Shown here one piece after another: positions 15,993 to 25,892 of a stretch of DNA of 64,000 nt. The stretch is taken from contig NZ_JACXJA010000016.1 of NCBI RefSeq assembly GCF_014705615.1, forward strand, positions 141,597 to 205,596. The letters run 5' to 3'. Source of the stretch: Paenibacillus oceani (GTDB taxonomy: Bacteria > Bacillota > Bacilli > Paenibacillales > NBRC-103111). The notes below the pieces were generated by a model. That model did no database searches. It worked only from the letters and a program-made list of their open reading frames with translations, and was not told where the DNA came from. The first letter of the stretch is position 1; the number at the start of each line of letters is the position of its first letter. A program made the translations under genes and the position numbers.

Positions 15993-17258
15993 ATGGAACA
16001 AAAAGCGATAATAGTTGGAGTTAATTTAAACGACCAGTCCGATTTTACGGATTCGATGGAAGAGCTTAAAAATTTGGCGGCGGCCTGCGATGTTGACGTA
16101 GTCGGGGAATTGACGCAGAATGCAAGCAAAATTCATATCTCGCATTACATCGGAACAGGCAAAGTCAAAGAAGTGAAGGAGCTGCTGGAACAGCGCGATG
16201 CCTCGATCGCAATATTTAACGACGAGCTGTCTCCTTCGCAAATCCGCAATCTGGAGAAAGATCTGGACTGCAAGGTGATCGACCGCACCATCCTGATTCT
16301 CGATATATTTGCCGATCGGGCCCAGACGAGAGAAGCCCAGCTGCAAGTCGATGTGGCCCAGCTGCAATATATGCTGCCGCGTCTGATCGGACTGCGGGAA
16401 TCGCTCGGGCGGCAAGGCGGCGGTGTCGGGATGAAGAACAGAGGGGCTGGCGAAACGAAGCTGGAGCTGGACCGCCGCAGAATCGAAGCCAAAATATCCG
16501 CCCTGCAAAAAGAGCTGGAAGGGTTGGTCGCCCAGCGACAAGTACAGCGGAAGCAGCGGCAAAAAAACCGGATTCCCGTAGTCAGTCTCGTCGGATACAC
16601 GAACGCCGGCAAGTCGAGCCTGATGAATGCGATCCTCGAGACTTACAATCCGGAAAGCGGCAAGCAGGTTTTGGCCAAAGACATGCTGTTCGCCACGCTC
16701 GAAACGTCGGTGCGTAATATTACTTTGCCGGACAACAAAGCGTTTCTGCTCACCGATACGGTAGGTTTCGTAAGGAAACTGCCGCATCATCTGATCAAAG
16801 CGTTCCGCTCGACGCTGGAGGAAGTATCCGAAGCCGATCTGCTGATTCACGTTGTCGATTATTCCAACCCGGAGCACGAGAAGCTGATCGAGGTTACCCG
16901 GGAGACGGTGGAGGAGCTGGGCGCCGGCCATATACCCGTTATATACGCCTACAACAAGGCCGAATTGACGGATGGGGAGTGGCCGGCCAACGAGGAGGAG
17001 CGGGTGTACATCTCCGCAAGGCATAAGACCGGGCTGGATGAACTGATGCAGCGCATCCGCAGTAGCATCTTCGGCGACTACGTCCGGTGCGACATGCTGG
17101 TTCCGTTCGATCAAGGCCGCCTCATCGCGTACTTTAACGATAATGCGAATGTGACGGCTACAAGCTACGAGGAGAACGGGACGAAGCTGACGATGGAGTG
17201 CAGGCGCGCGGATTACGAGAAGTATCAAGCTTATATTGTCGAAGGGGAGGGCAGCTGA
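15993..17258 (+). CDS. hflX: GTPase HflX, ribosome-splitting factor
   Basis: 421-residue GTPase that splits stalled or hibernating 70S ribosomes and is linked to heat and macrolide/lincosamide stress in Firmicutes. The N-terminal HflX domain (ELTQNASKIHISHYIGTGKVKE) is followed by the glycine-rich linker GRQGGGVGMKNRGAGETKLE, a coiled coil, and the GTPase domain with G1 GYTNAGKSS (201-209), G3 DTVGF and G4 NKAE. Length and motifs are normal for the family. It is a single gene with its own leader and a strong terminator at 17287. Confidence 0.95.
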   Translation: MEQKAIIVGVNLNDQSDFTDSMEELKNLAAACDVDVVGELTQNASKIHISHYIGTGKVKEVKELLEQRDASIAIFNDELSPSQIRNLEKDLDCKVIDRTILILDIFADRAQTREAQLQVDVAQLQYMLPRLIGLRESLGRQGGGVGMKNRGAGETKLELDRRRIEAKISALQKELEGLVAQRQVQRKQRQKNRIPVVSLVGYTNAGKSSLMNAILETYNPESGKQVLAKDMLFATLETSVRNITLPDNKAFLLTDTVGFVRKLPHHLIKAFRSTLEEVSEADLLIHVVDYSNPEHEKLIEVTRETVEELGAGHIPVIYAYNKAELTDGEWPANEEERVYISARHKTGLDELMQRIRSSIFGDYVRCDMLVPFDQGRLIAYFNDNANVTATSYEENGTKLTMECRRADYEKYQAYIVEGEGS

Positions 17259-17286
17259 TTTCAGGCTGACTGTAACCTCTTGTCGA

Positions 17287-17316
17287 AACCCGGGACGTTA
17301 TGTCCCGGGTTATTTC
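17287..17316 (+). terminator. Terminator after hflX
   Basis: Perfect 10-bp stem AACCCGGGAC/GTCCCGGGTT with a 5-base loop, then ATTTC. Confidence 0.8.
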
Positions 17317-17417
17317 AACTTACCGAAATCCGCGACATGATGTTCCGTTTTTGGCAACGTTGCGTGCCTAGCCAAGCCAGCTTTAACGAACCGGTGGAAG
17401 TGGCCATGTGGACTTTT

Positions 17418-17665
17418 TGCCCTGCTTCAATCGGGGAAGGAACACAATAGGAGCGGTTTGTACCCTTTATTTTGTCCAAAACCCGCTTGAATGAGGGATT
17501 AAGAGCGATTTGAAGCTGTTAAAATCGGCGAAAAGGGTGCAGTCCTCACCAACTGGGTGAAATAAGGGGTGCAAACCGCCTTTATTGGTTTCGTTTTTGC
17601 GAAAAGGCAGAAAATAAAGGGTGCCAGAGACGCTTATTACGTATAGAGCTCGCACACGCAGAGAG
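17418..17665 (+). repeat. Dispersed intergenic repeat, copy 2
   Basis: Same structure and orientation as copy 1. Forward modules begin at 17446 and 17498; the inverted modules begin at about 17559 and 17610. The upstream flank GCCCTGCTTCAA matches copy 5, and the downstream flank GAGCTCGCACACGCA matches copies 1 and 5 in pattern. Confidence 0.85.
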
Positions 17666-17701
17666 TTTGGCGAAAGCATGGACAAGCAATCGAAGTTCCG
17701 A

Positions 17702-17729
17702 TTGACGGCCGTCACCTATTTAGTATATT
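17702..17729 (+). promoter_or_regulatory. Putative promoter of the PhyH-HEAT gene
   Basis: TTGACG and TATATT are separated by 16 bases; a second TATAAT lies at 17733. The leader would be about 165 bases. Confidence 0.5.
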
Positions 17730-17899
17730 ATATATAATATAGATTATGTACATGGAGGTTGCGGAGAAACCGGAGGCATAAGATGGAAGCGCATGCACGA
17801 TTGCCGTGCAGGAACAAGCACACAGGGGATCACACCGCGAGTGGTCGTTACTAACGTATTTAGAAGATCATATCGATGAGTACAGGGGAGGATTTCGCC

Positions 17900-19393
17900 T
17901 TGATCGATGCTAAATATTTGTTGAACGATGAGCAGGTGGCTCAGTTTATCACCCATGGATTTGTGCAGCTTCAGACTGATTTCACCGAACAGTTTCACCA
18001 GGCCGTGCTGAAGAAAATGAGCGAAGTGTACGAGAACGAAGGCAATCCCGGCAATAATCTCGTTCCCCGCATTCCGGAAATTCAGAAGTTTTTCGATCAT
18101 CCTACCGTTAAAGGGGCATTAACCAGCCTACTTGGGCCTAGCTATACGATGCACGCTCACCGGCACGGGCATTTCAACCGGCCGGGAACGAGCGACGGGG
18201 GATGGCACAAGGACAACTATTGGGGGAATGAGAAGACCCGCAATCATCTTCCGTGGTCAGCGATGATTTTTTATTATCCGCAGGACGTCACGGACGATAT
18301 GGGGCCTACCGGCATCGTACCGGGTTCGCAAAACCGTTATAAAATGAACGTCGCCTCGGAAATCAACTTGCCGGTCGTCGGCAAGGCGGGGTCGTTCGTA
18401 CTGATCAATTACGATATATGGCACCGGGCTACAGCCAACACGTCGGCGAACGACCGGTATATGCTGAAATTATTATTTTTCCGCCTGGAGGCGCCGAAGC
18501 GAGCGGAGTGGAACAACCTCAGGGAGGAGTGGAAGACGCCTGAGGGAATGATGCCCGTTCCGGACAACACCTTATTGTGGAACCATGTGTGGAAATGGAT
18601 GTCCGGGTCCCCGGCTTGGGCGGACCGGCCGGCCGATCCTGCCGAGCGTACGGGGGCAGCGCGCCATAGCGATATCGCCGGGCTGGAAAGCCGGTTATAC
18701 GGAGAAGACGAGAATGAGGCTTTGAACGCGGCTTACGGCTTGGCGGCGATCGGAGCGGAAGCGGTCCCGGCGCTTATACGCGGATTGAAGCATACTGATC
18801 CCGATGTGGTCAATCCGCTGACGTTTTCGATTCCCCGGCTTTGCGCACACGGCCTGGCGGCTATGGGACCCGAGGCGATTCCCGCACTAACTGAAGCGCT
18901 GGGCGATTCGTACGGGAACCGGGACGTGATCGGGCAGATCGCTTTTGCACTCGGCGAGATCGGTCCTCCCGCTTCCGGCGCCGTACCCGCATTAATCGGC
19001 TTGCTGCAGGAGGAATCGGATTTTATCCGCCAACATGTCGTGGAAGCGCTCGGCATGATCCAGGAGCCGGCGGAACAGGTCGTTCCCGCTCTTGGCGGCG
19101 CTCTGCAGGACTCGTCGATGTACGTCCGCTTCTCGGCCGGCCTGGCGCTCGCGCGGATCGGTCCTGCGGCCGCCTCCGCAGTCGGCGCGCTGAAGCAGGC
19201 GCTTCACGACGGGGATGAAGGTCCCGCTCCGATGCTGGCGGCATCCAAAGCCGACAAAGGGGCGCGTTACGTTTCGGCTATCGCCGCGACTGCGCTTCAG
19301 CGAATACGAACAGACGAAGCGTTGGACATTTTGTTATCCTATTTGCAAACCGCCAGATGGTGTCCGTCCACAACTAAAGTTTCTACGTTTTAA
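17900..19393 (+). CDS. Phytanoyl-CoA dioxygenase domain fused to HEAT repeats
   Basis: 497 residues. The first 240 residues are an Fe(II)/2-oxoglutarate dioxygenase of the PhyH family, with the metal-binding H-x-D in GGWHKDNYWG and the distal His in YDIWHRATAN. From about residue 260 the chain switches to tandem HEAT-like repeats (LGEIGPPASGAVPALIGLL, ALARIGPAAASAVGALKQAL) up to the end. I favour the TTG at 17900, which has GGGGAGG 8 bases upstream, over the ATG at 17876, which has no such site. The substrate is unknown; the HEAT solenoid probably binds a partner protein or places the substrate. A solute-binding lipoprotein follows. Confidence 0.85.
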   Translation: MIDAKYLLNDEQVAQFITHGFVQLQTDFTEQFHQAVLKKMSEVYENEGNPGNNLVPRIPEIQKFFDHPTVKGALTSLLGPSYTMHAHRHGHFNRPGTSDGGWHKDNYWGNEKTRNHLPWSAMIFYYPQDVTDDMGPTGIVPGSQNRYKMNVASEINLPVVGKAGSFVLINYDIWHRATANTSANDRYMLKLLFFRLEAPKRAEWNNLREEWKTPEGMMPVPDNTLLWNHVWKWMSGSPAWADRPADPAERTGAARHSDIAGLESRLYGEDENEALNAAYGLAAIGAEAVPALIRGLKHTDPDVVNPLTFSIPRLCAHGLAAMGPEAIPALTEALGDSYGNRDVIGQIAFALGEIGPPASGAVPALIGLLQEESDFIRQHVVEALGMIQEPAEQVVPALGGALQDSSMYVRFSAGLALARIGPAAASAVGALKQALHDGDEGPAPMLAASKADKGARYVSAIAATALQRIRTDEALDILLSYLQTARWCPSTTKVSTF

Positions 19394-19758
19394 TGTACAG
19401 GAACGGAAGCGGGTCCATCGTATAAGAAAACAGGTGCGGCTCGACCCCCGGCAAGTACGACGGTTATTGGGCAAATTGGCCTTGCCGGGGGGCCGGCTCC
19501 CTACGAACAGAACGGATGTATGCCTCCCTGGGGGCAATCGTTCGCCCTATCCTCCCATCCTCCAGCCCTACGGCTTCCTAGCTGCAGATGAAACCTATAC
19601 CTACGGATTTCGATCGATCATACCCGCAGTTGCGATACCTCTTCTGACTAACAACAGCATGTGCCGAGTTTCTTTCAACCTTGTATGCGTTTACAAGTAT
19701 GGATAGATAGGACGGATTACGTTGCAAGTCCGGAAAAATTAAAAATGGGGTGTTCCAT
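19394..19758. other. Intergenic stretch with a strong hairpin
   Basis: 365 bases between the PhyH-HEAT gene and the next lipoprotein. It contains the 11-bp inverted repeat at 19445-19491 and otherwise no recognisable element or gene. Confidence 0.5.
19445..19491 (+). other. Long perfect inverted repeat
   Basis: CCCCCGGCAAG (19445-19455) and CTTGCCGGGGG (19481-19491) form an 11-bp stem around a 25-base loop. No T run follows, so it is not a standard intrinsic terminator. It may stabilise the 3' end of the upstream transcript. Confidence 0.6.
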
Positions 19759-21093
19759 ATGCGGAAATCAAGAGTGATTTCATCCATCGGACTTTTATCC
19801 CTCACGTTAATTGTAAGCGCTTGCGGAAAGGCGGCCGGTCCAGCGGAGCCGGCTCCCGGTCAAACGCCGGACACTTCGCCGCCTCCGGCAACGGTTAATA
19901 ACCAGCCGGTTACCGTGAAAATCGCCGTCCACGCCGGGATCGTCAACGACAACGATTTGAAACGGTATTTTATCGAACCGGTAAAAGCGAAATATCCGCA
20001 TATCACAATCGAGAGAATCAATGTGGCCGACAAAGGGCTGAGCTTGCCCGAGCTGGTCTCGACGAATGCCGTTCCCGACATGGTGATCAATTATCCGTAC
20101 AACTTGACGGATCTGACGCAGCTCGGCATCAGCTACAACATGGATGAATTGATCAAAACCCATAAGCTGGACTTGAACCGGATCAGCCCGGAATATTTGG
20201 AATCGATCAAAATCGTGAATGGTTCGAATTTTTATACGGGGTTGCCGATGAACAACAATACGTTCGCGTTGTTTTTCAATAAAGATTTGTTCGACCGGTT
20301 CGGCGTATCGTATCCGAAGGACGGCATGACCTGGGATGAAGTACGTGAAATCGCGGTCAAATTGACCCGCAGCGAAAACGGAGTCCAGTATTACGGCCTG
20401 TTCCCGGATAACGTGTACCGGGGGGCATATCAGGCAAGCGTGCCGTTCGTCGATCTGCAAAACAATAAATCGGTATTCCAGACCGATGCATGGAAAAACT
20501 TGTTCGAGCTGTGGTATAGTCTCTACAAATTTCCCGGAGCCGTAATCATGCCGAAAGAAATGAATACCGTCAACGGCTTCAAGACCGGACAAATCGCGAT
20601 GTTCTCCGGGTATTCGGGCCAATTGCCGGATCTGTTGTCGATGAAGGATCTCAACTGGGATGTGGTCACCTATCCGACCAATAAAGTCGCGCCTGGGGTC
20701 GGCCAGCGGGTAGATTCTCCGATGATGTCGATTACGAGCACAAGCAAGGTCAAAGATGCGGCGATGCAAATCATATCCGTCATTTTGTCGGATGAAGTGC
20801 AAACCGAGATGACGCGCAACCTGCAGTCGTCCGTCTTGAAAGATCCGAAAATTAACGCCCAGTTCGGTAAGGCGACTCCGGAGCTTGCCTCCAAAAACGT
20901 CGTTGCGTTTACGAAGCTGAAAGTAGCGGTGCTGAAACCGTTCGGGTTCGTGCCGGTCGGCAGCGCAGCCGGCATCCCGATCACCGCGTTCACCGAGCTG
21001 CTCTACGCAGGGAAAGACGTGAATACGGTTCTTCGCGAAGCGGACGAGAAAATGGAAAAGGTGATCGCGGAAGAATTGCAGAAGAAAAAATAG
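19759..21093 (+). CDS. Extracellular solute-binding lipoprotein, family 1-like (paralog 2)
   Basis: 444 residues from the ATG at 19759, which has GGGG 9 bases upstream; an earlier GTG at 19750 is less well placed. The signal peptide ends in IVSAC, giving a lipid-anchored protein after a Pro/Ala-rich linker. FNKDLFDRFGVSYPKDGMTW and the DVNTVLREADEK ending mark it as a paralog of the lipoproteins at 13222, 35383 and 57650. It should bind an oligosaccharide or similar solute, but no permease is encoded nearby. Confidence 0.9.
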   Translation: MRKSRVISSIGLLSLTLIVSACGKAAGPAEPAPGQTPDTSPPPATVNNQPVTVKIAVHAGIVNDNDLKRYFIEPVKAKYPHITIERINVADKGLSLPELVSTNAVPDMVINYPYNLTDLTQLGISYNMDELIKTHKLDLNRISPEYLESIKIVNGSNFYTGLPMNNNTFALFFNKDLFDRFGVSYPKDGMTWDEVREIAVKLTRSENGVQYYGLFPDNVYRGAYQASVPFVDLQNNKSVFQTDAWKNLFELWYSLYKFPGAVIMPKEMNTVNGFKTGQIAMFSGYSGQLPDLLSMKDLNWDVVTYPTNKVAPGVGQRVDSPMMSITSTSKVKDAAMQIISVILSDEVQTEMTRNLQSSVLKDPKINAQFGKATPELASKNVVAFTKLKVAVLKPFGFVPVGSAAGIPITAFTELLYAGKDVNTVLREADEKMEKVIAEELQKKK

Positions 21094-21277
21094 AGCGGGT
21101 CTTTCAGGAACGAATCCATCACCTTCTCCAAGGCGGGGCGGGAACATAGAAGGAATGCGAGGAAGGCTGCCGCGTGCGGCCTTTTTTGTTTTAACCGATT
21201 GATCCTTCGGCGGGGGAAGGAAATCATGGAAGTAGTCCAGAATAACTATCCGGATAAGGAAGGGGGCTTACCGAACG

Positions 21278-22072
21278 ATGAGTGAATGGAAATCGTTGAC
21301 GGGTGATTCGCAGGCAAGGTGGGATGAGGTGGCGCCATTTTGGGACGATTATATGGGGGCGGCCAGCAACCGGTTTCACCGGGAGATCGTCAGGCCGAAA
21401 ACGGAGGAGCTCCTGGATGTCAAAGAAGGACATGCCGTTCTCGATCTGGCCTGCGGCAACGGGAATTTCTCCAGACGGCTGGCGGATCTGGGCGCCAATG
21501 TAGTCGCTTTTGACTACAGTCCGGTCATGGTTCAGAGGGCGCTGGAGAGGTCCTCGGACTATGCCGGACGAATCGATTACCGGGTGGCGGATGCGACGAA
21601 CGCCGAATCCTTATTGGGGCTGGGGACGCAGCAATATGAAAGCGCAGTGGCAAATATGGCGCTGCATGACATCGCGGATATATCGGCTATTCCGAAAGCG
21701 CTGCAGGTTATGTTGAAGCCCGGCGGCGTATTCGTCTTTTCGATTCCGCACCCTTGCTTCCAGCCTCCCGGTATGAGGAAAATTCATGAGACGGAAGAAA
21801 TAAACGGTGTTGTTGCCACGAGAAACAGCATTCAGATCAGCAAATATTTGACTCCGGAGCCGTGCGAAAGCATCGGGATTCGCGGTCAGCCGGTACCGCA
21901 TTATTTGTTCCATCGCCCGCTGTCGGCGTATATGAACCTGTTTATGCGCTCTAGCTTTGTGCTGGACGGCTTCGAGGAACCGAGCTTCGAGCCGGACGAC
22001 AAAGCGGGCGAAAGGTTCGACTGGTATGAGATCCCCCCGGCGGCGATATTCCGGTTCCGCAAGCAGGGATGA
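21278..22072 (+). CDS. Class I SAM-dependent methyltransferase
   Basis: 264-residue soluble methyltransferase. Motif I is VLDLACGNGNFSRRLADLG near residue 50, followed by VVAFDYSPVMV (acidic residue binding the SAM ribose) and LKPGGVFVFSIPHP (post-motif III). The fold fits the Methyltransf_11/25 group; small-molecule or quinone-type acceptors are possible and cannot be told apart. AGGGGG precedes the ATG. It lies 60 bases upstream of the ABC exporter pair and may be cotranscribed with it. Confidence 0.85.
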   Translation: MSEWKSLTGDSQARWDEVAPFWDDYMGAASNRFHREIVRPKTEELLDVKEGHAVLDLACGNGNFSRRLADLGANVVAFDYSPVMVQRALERSSDYAGRIDYRVADATNAESLLGLGTQQYESAVANMALHDIADISAIPKALQVMLKPGGVFVFSIPHPCFQPPGMRKIHETEEINGVVATRNSIQISKYLTPEPCESIGIRGQPVPHYLFHRPLSAYMNLFMRSSFVLDGFEEPSFEPDDKAGERFDWYEIPPAAIFRFRKQG

Positions 22073-22132
22073 GGTTTCGCCAGCTGTTGTGCGGCTGGCG
22101 TAATATAACATCGGAGAAAAGGGGGGACACGC

Positions 22133-23911
22133 TTGACTAAGCCGGTATCGACGGATTCGGACAAATCTTTGTGGGCGGTGTACGTCTGGTGCGTATCCTT
22201 TCTCAAGCCGTATCTGTTCTTGTTAGTTTTATTAATAACGTCAGCTGCCGTCGTATCGGCGGCCGAGCTTGCCATTCCGCAATTTATCCGTACTTTTATC
22301 GATGTTACGCTCCCGTCCGGGGACCGGAGCGGATACTATTCGGCGATGGCTTGGCTGGCCGGTATTATCGCAATCATGATCGCGGCGGGCATGGTTCAGA
22401 ATCTGCTCCGCCGCATGTTACAGGAGAGAGCGGCACGTGATTTGCAGGTTGCCATCCTCGGGCATCTGCGGCGGCTCGGATTTGCTTACTTCGAACGTAC
22501 GCCGTCAGGCCAGACGCTGTCACTGGTCCATACGGAAGTCGCCGCTGCTCAGAACTTATACCGGCAGCACTTCCCAGCGATGATCGGCAGTTTTTTGTTC
22601 TCGGCCCTTTCGATCGCGATTATGGCATCCACGCACATCGGGCTGACGCTGATCGTGATCCCCTGCTTCTTGCTATACTACGTATTCGGTCCGATGCTTG
22701 AGCGCAAAGCTTCCGTCAGCGGCAAGGAAATGTCGCAAAACCGGATCGAAGAAAACCAGAAGGCGTACGAAAGCGTCTCCGCTGCGATGGAACTGCGGGC
22801 GTTTGGCGCGCACGGATGGGATATGAACCGGTATAACGAAAAGGTGACTGCTCACAACCGGAGCATGATTCGCACGTATTGGTACGCCTATTTGCGGGGG
22901 ACGAACCGGAGACTGACTTATTACGCGGGTGCCATTGCCGTTTTTATATACGGATATCATTTGATACAACATGATCTGTTAACGGTTGGGGGATTCGTAT
23001 CTTTTCTGCTGTATTATTTCGCTGCGATGCATCGGCTGACCGCTGTCGTGACCAGCGTTACGGAGCAGAAAGTGCTTATGTATCAAGCGGAGAAGCTGTA
23101 TCAATTCATCCGGCGCAAGCCGCTCGTCGAACCGCCGGCGGAGCCTGTAAGACGGGACAGCATTCAAGGAGAGATCCGATTCGAACGGGTTTCGTTCAGC
23201 TATGATAACGGAAGGCTCGTTTTGAAAGAGATGGACTTGGTCGTACGGCCAGGGCAGCGGGTAGCGCTGGTCGGACAAAGCGGCTGCGGTAAATCAACCG
23301 CCCTCAAGCTGATCGGCAGATTTTACGACCCGGACAGCGGCTCCGTTCGCATAGATGGCATACTTGTCCGAGATTTGTCGCCCGACTCGCTTGGACATGC
23401 TCTAGGTTATGTGTTCCAGGACACCTATTTATTTGGCGCCTCGGTCAAAGAAAATATCCGTTTCGGCCAACCGGATGCAACAGATGAAGAGGTTGAGCTT
23501 GCCGCCAAAGCCGCGTTCGCCCATGATTTCATTACCGAGCTGCCGGACGGCTACGATACGCTTGTCGGGGAACGCGGAGTGCGTCTGTCGGGCGGACAAA
23601 AGCAGCGCATCTCCATCGCTCGCATGTTTATCAAAAATCCTGCCGTCGTTTTGCTGGATGAAGCTACCTCCGCCCTGGACAATACCAGCGAACGCGAGGT
23701 GAAATCGGCACTGGATCGTCTGTTGGCGGGCCGAACGGTGATCGCCGTCGCTCACCGGCTGACGACCATTAGCGACTTCGATGTAATCGCTATGATGGAA
23801 GACGGCCGGGTGATCGAATTCGGTACTTATAAGCAGTTGATAGCGGCCGGAGGTGCTTTTAAGCAACTGGCCGAAGGCGAAGCGCCGAGAAAGGAGGGGG
23901 CCGGTGTCTAA
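22133..23911 (+). CDS. ABC transporter, fused permease and ATP-binding protein (half 1)
   Basis: 592-residue exporter half-transporter. The N-terminal 320 residues hold six membrane segments (starting LKPYLFLLVLLITSAAVV), and the C-terminal nucleotide-binding domain has Walker A GQSGCGKST, signature LSGGQKQR, Walker B VVLLDEATS and the H-loop AHRL. It starts with TTG behind AGGGGGG. Its stop overlaps the start of the next ABC gene by 8 bases, so the two products likely form one heterodimeric exporter of the B-subfamily (multidrug, lipid or peptide type). Confidence 0.9.
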   Translation: MTKPVSTDSDKSLWAVYVWCVSFLKPYLFLLVLLITSAAVVSAAELAIPQFIRTFIDVTLPSGDRSGYYSAMAWLAGIIAIMIAAGMVQNLLRRMLQERAARDLQVAILGHLRRLGFAYFERTPSGQTLSLVHTEVAAAQNLYRQHFPAMIGSFLFSALSIAIMASTHIGLTLIVIPCFLLYYVFGPMLERKASVSGKEMSQNRIEENQKAYESVSAAMELRAFGAHGWDMNRYNEKVTAHNRSMIRTYWYAYLRGTNRRLTYYAGAIAVFIYGYHLIQHDLLTVGGFVSFLLYYFAAMHRLTAVVTSVTEQKVLMYQAEKLYQFIRRKPLVEPPAEPVRRDSIQGEIRFERVSFSYDNGRLVLKEMDLVVRPGQRVALVGQSGCGKSTALKLIGRFYDPDSGSVRIDGILVRDLSPDSLGHALGYVFQDTYLFGASVKENIRFGQPDATDEEVELAAKAAFAHDFITELPDGYDTLVGERGVRLSGGQKQRISIARMFIKNPAVVLLDEATSALDNTSEREVKSALDRLLAGRTVIAVAHRLTTISDFDVIAMMEDGRVIEFGTYKQLIAAGGAFKQLAEGEAPRKEGAGV

Positions 23912-25637
23912 TCTCATTTGGCTGGCCAGGCTGGCGGGCAAAGCTAAGTGGCTGCTCCTGCTATCCGTTGTATTGATGACGGCTGAGTCGTTATCGTATC
24001 TGATGCAGACCGGACTGCAGCAAACGATCATTGACGACGTGCTGATGGCGGGACGGACGGAGTTGTTTTGGCCGACCTTGCTGCAAATCGCTGCGGCTTA
24101 TATCGCTTATTCGCTTTTATTTACGTTCGGGCCGCATGCGATCCATCACACCGTTGCCCGGGTTCGCCATTCGTTGTCGGGCAGTCTGATGGATCGGCTC
24201 CACCAGATCCCGTCGCTTGATTTGCAAAAAGAAAGAACCGGGCACTACGTGTATCATTTCACAACGGATTTGCAAAATGTGGCCGGCATGACCGGAGGCG
24301 ATTTGCCGAGGTTGTTTCAGCACTTGACCACCGTGTTGTTTCTATCCTATGTGATTGCCAAGGCAAACCTGATCTTGTTTGCAGTTTTGGCAGCATTCAG
24401 CGTGATTTACGTACTTCTTGGAAAAAGGTTTGCCGCCGAACGCAAACAGGCTGCTGCCGAAATCAACCGCACCAAATCTGCGCTGCTTGTACATATGGAG
24501 GAGAGCATATCGTCAACTCGTGAAGTCATCGCCTTCCACCGGCAGTCGTGGGAATCCGCCATCTACAAAAAACGGTTCGGAGCTTATTACCGTGACGTCA
24601 TGCGGGAAGGCAAGCTGATTAACCGGCAGCAGCTGATCAGCGACCCTCTGCGATGGGGAACGACGTGGATCGTGCTTCTGGCCGGCGGACTTCTCGTCAT
24701 CGACGGCCAGCTGTCGCTGGGGATGTTCGTGATCACGTACCAGTTTGCCAACCGGTTTATGGATTCCTTTCATGGTTTGTATCAATTTGCGCTGGGGTTG
24801 TCCGGCAAGGTGTCCTCGGTCGAGAGGTTGCGCCGCTATCTGGATGGGGATCGTCTGCACTCGTTAGGTGACCCGCTGCAAGGACCGCTCTCGGAACTGA
24901 GGTTCGAACAGGTATCGTTTGCGTATGACACCGGACGGAATGCCGTATTGGCCGGAATCAGTCTGGACATCCCGCTGGGACGGAAGGTTGCTCTGGTCGG
25001 CACAAGCGGCGGCGGCAAATCGACCCTAGCGGGCTTATTGCTCCGGTTTCTGGAACCTACGGACGGTGTACTTGCGGTAAACGGCCGACCGCTGCCGGAA
25101 TGGTCCCGCGGCGACTGGATGAATCGGGTGGCAGTCGTGCTTCAAGACCCTTACTTTTTCCCCGATACGATCCGGACGAATTTGCTGCTGGGATTGGAAC
25201 AAGTGTCGGATCGGACCATGATCGAGGTGTGCGAGGCGATGCAAATTCATGATTTCATTATGAATACTCCTCAGGGCTACAACACGGTGATCGGGGAAAG
25301 AGGCATTACGCTCTCCGGCGGGCAAAGGCAGAGGCTTGCTTTGGCGAGAGCGCTGCTGCGCAATCCGGATATTCTCATCCTTGACGAATCGACTTCGGCA
25401 CTCGATCTCGAGACGGAACGGTGCATCCAGGAGCAGTTGGATATCATCCGCGAGGGGCAGACGACGATCATCATCGCGCACAGGCTGTCGACGATCCGCA
25501 ATGCGGACCTGATTGTGGTGCTCGATAAAGGGAAGCTGGCAGAAAGCGGGTCGCACGATCAGTTAATGCAGGACGGGCCGCTATACCGCGAACTTGTATG
25601 GAAGGAGCAGGAGGGGGAGGGGCTCGTGGCCGGGTAA
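23904..25637 (+). CDS. ABC transporter, fused permease and ATP-binding protein (half 2)
   Basis: 577 residues from the GTG at 23904, with AAGGAGGGGG just upstream and inside the end of half 1. Six membrane segments precede a nucleotide-binding domain with Walker A GTSGGGKST, signature LSGGQRQR and Walker B ILILDEST. Both halves keep the catalytic Glu and intact signature, so I see no degenerate ATP site of the kind that marks many heterodimeric exporters. It ends at a strong terminator at 25674. Confidence 0.9.
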   Translation: MSNLIWLARLAGKAKWLLLLSVVLMTAESLSYLMQTGLQQTIIDDVLMAGRTELFWPTLLQIAAAYIAYSLLFTFGPHAIHHTVARVRHSLSGSLMDRLHQIPSLDLQKERTGHYVYHFTTDLQNVAGMTGGDLPRLFQHLTTVLFLSYVIAKANLILFAVLAAFSVIYVLLGKRFAAERKQAAAEINRTKSALLVHMEESISSTREVIAFHRQSWESAIYKKRFGAYYRDVMREGKLINRQQLISDPLRWGTTWIVLLAGGLLVIDGQLSLGMFVITYQFANRFMDSFHGLYQFALGLSGKVSSVERLRRYLDGDRLHSLGDPLQGPLSELRFEQVSFAYDTGRNAVLAGISLDIPLGRKVALVGTSGGGKSTLAGLLLRFLEPTDGVLAVNGRPLPEWSRGDWMNRVAVVLQDPYFFPDTIRTNLLLGLEQVSDRTMIEVCEAMQIHDFIMNTPQGYNTVIGERGITLSGGQRQRLALARALLRNPDILILDESTSALDLETERCIQEQLDIIREGQTTIIIAHRLSTIRNADLIVVLDKGKLAESGSHDQLMQDGPLYRELVWKEQEGEGLVAG

Positions 25638-25673
25638 CAATCAAAGAAGCAGACAAGGCTTGAAGCTTGCGCG

Positions 25674-25714
25674 AAAGCGTACCCGGTTTGATGCTGGAAC
25701 AGGTACGCTTTTGT
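25674..25714 (+). terminator. Terminator after the ABC exporter pair
   Basis: AAGCGTACC pairs with GGTACGCTT around an 18-base loop and runs into TTT. Confidence 0.8.
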
Positions 25715-25876
25715 ATGTTAAGCCGGGTGGTGCACGAATGCCGATCCCGGTACCATCATAAAAGAAATCGGTCCGCTGTAAGTCGTATCCAAGTCTGTTT
25801 CCAACCTCCCAAAAAGACAGCAATCCGTAAGAAAGCCTGGCGCAATCAACATGCTACAATAGGAAAGCAATAGGAG

Positions 25877-25892
25877 CATAAGTTCGCTTATG
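25877..25892 (+). promoter_or_regulatory. Palindrome upstream of the MFS exporter
   Basis: CATAAGTTCGCTTATG is a perfect inverted repeat with a TTCG centre, and a third CTTATG half-site lies at 25901. It resembles an operator of a drug-responsive regulator, or a small UUCG hairpin in the leader. Confidence 0.4.

Larger units (their letters stand above)
17259..17899. other. Intergenic stretch between hflX and the PhyH-HEAT gene
   Basis: About 640 bases holding the hflX terminator, repeat copy 2 and the promoter at 17702. No supported gene. Confidence 0.6.
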
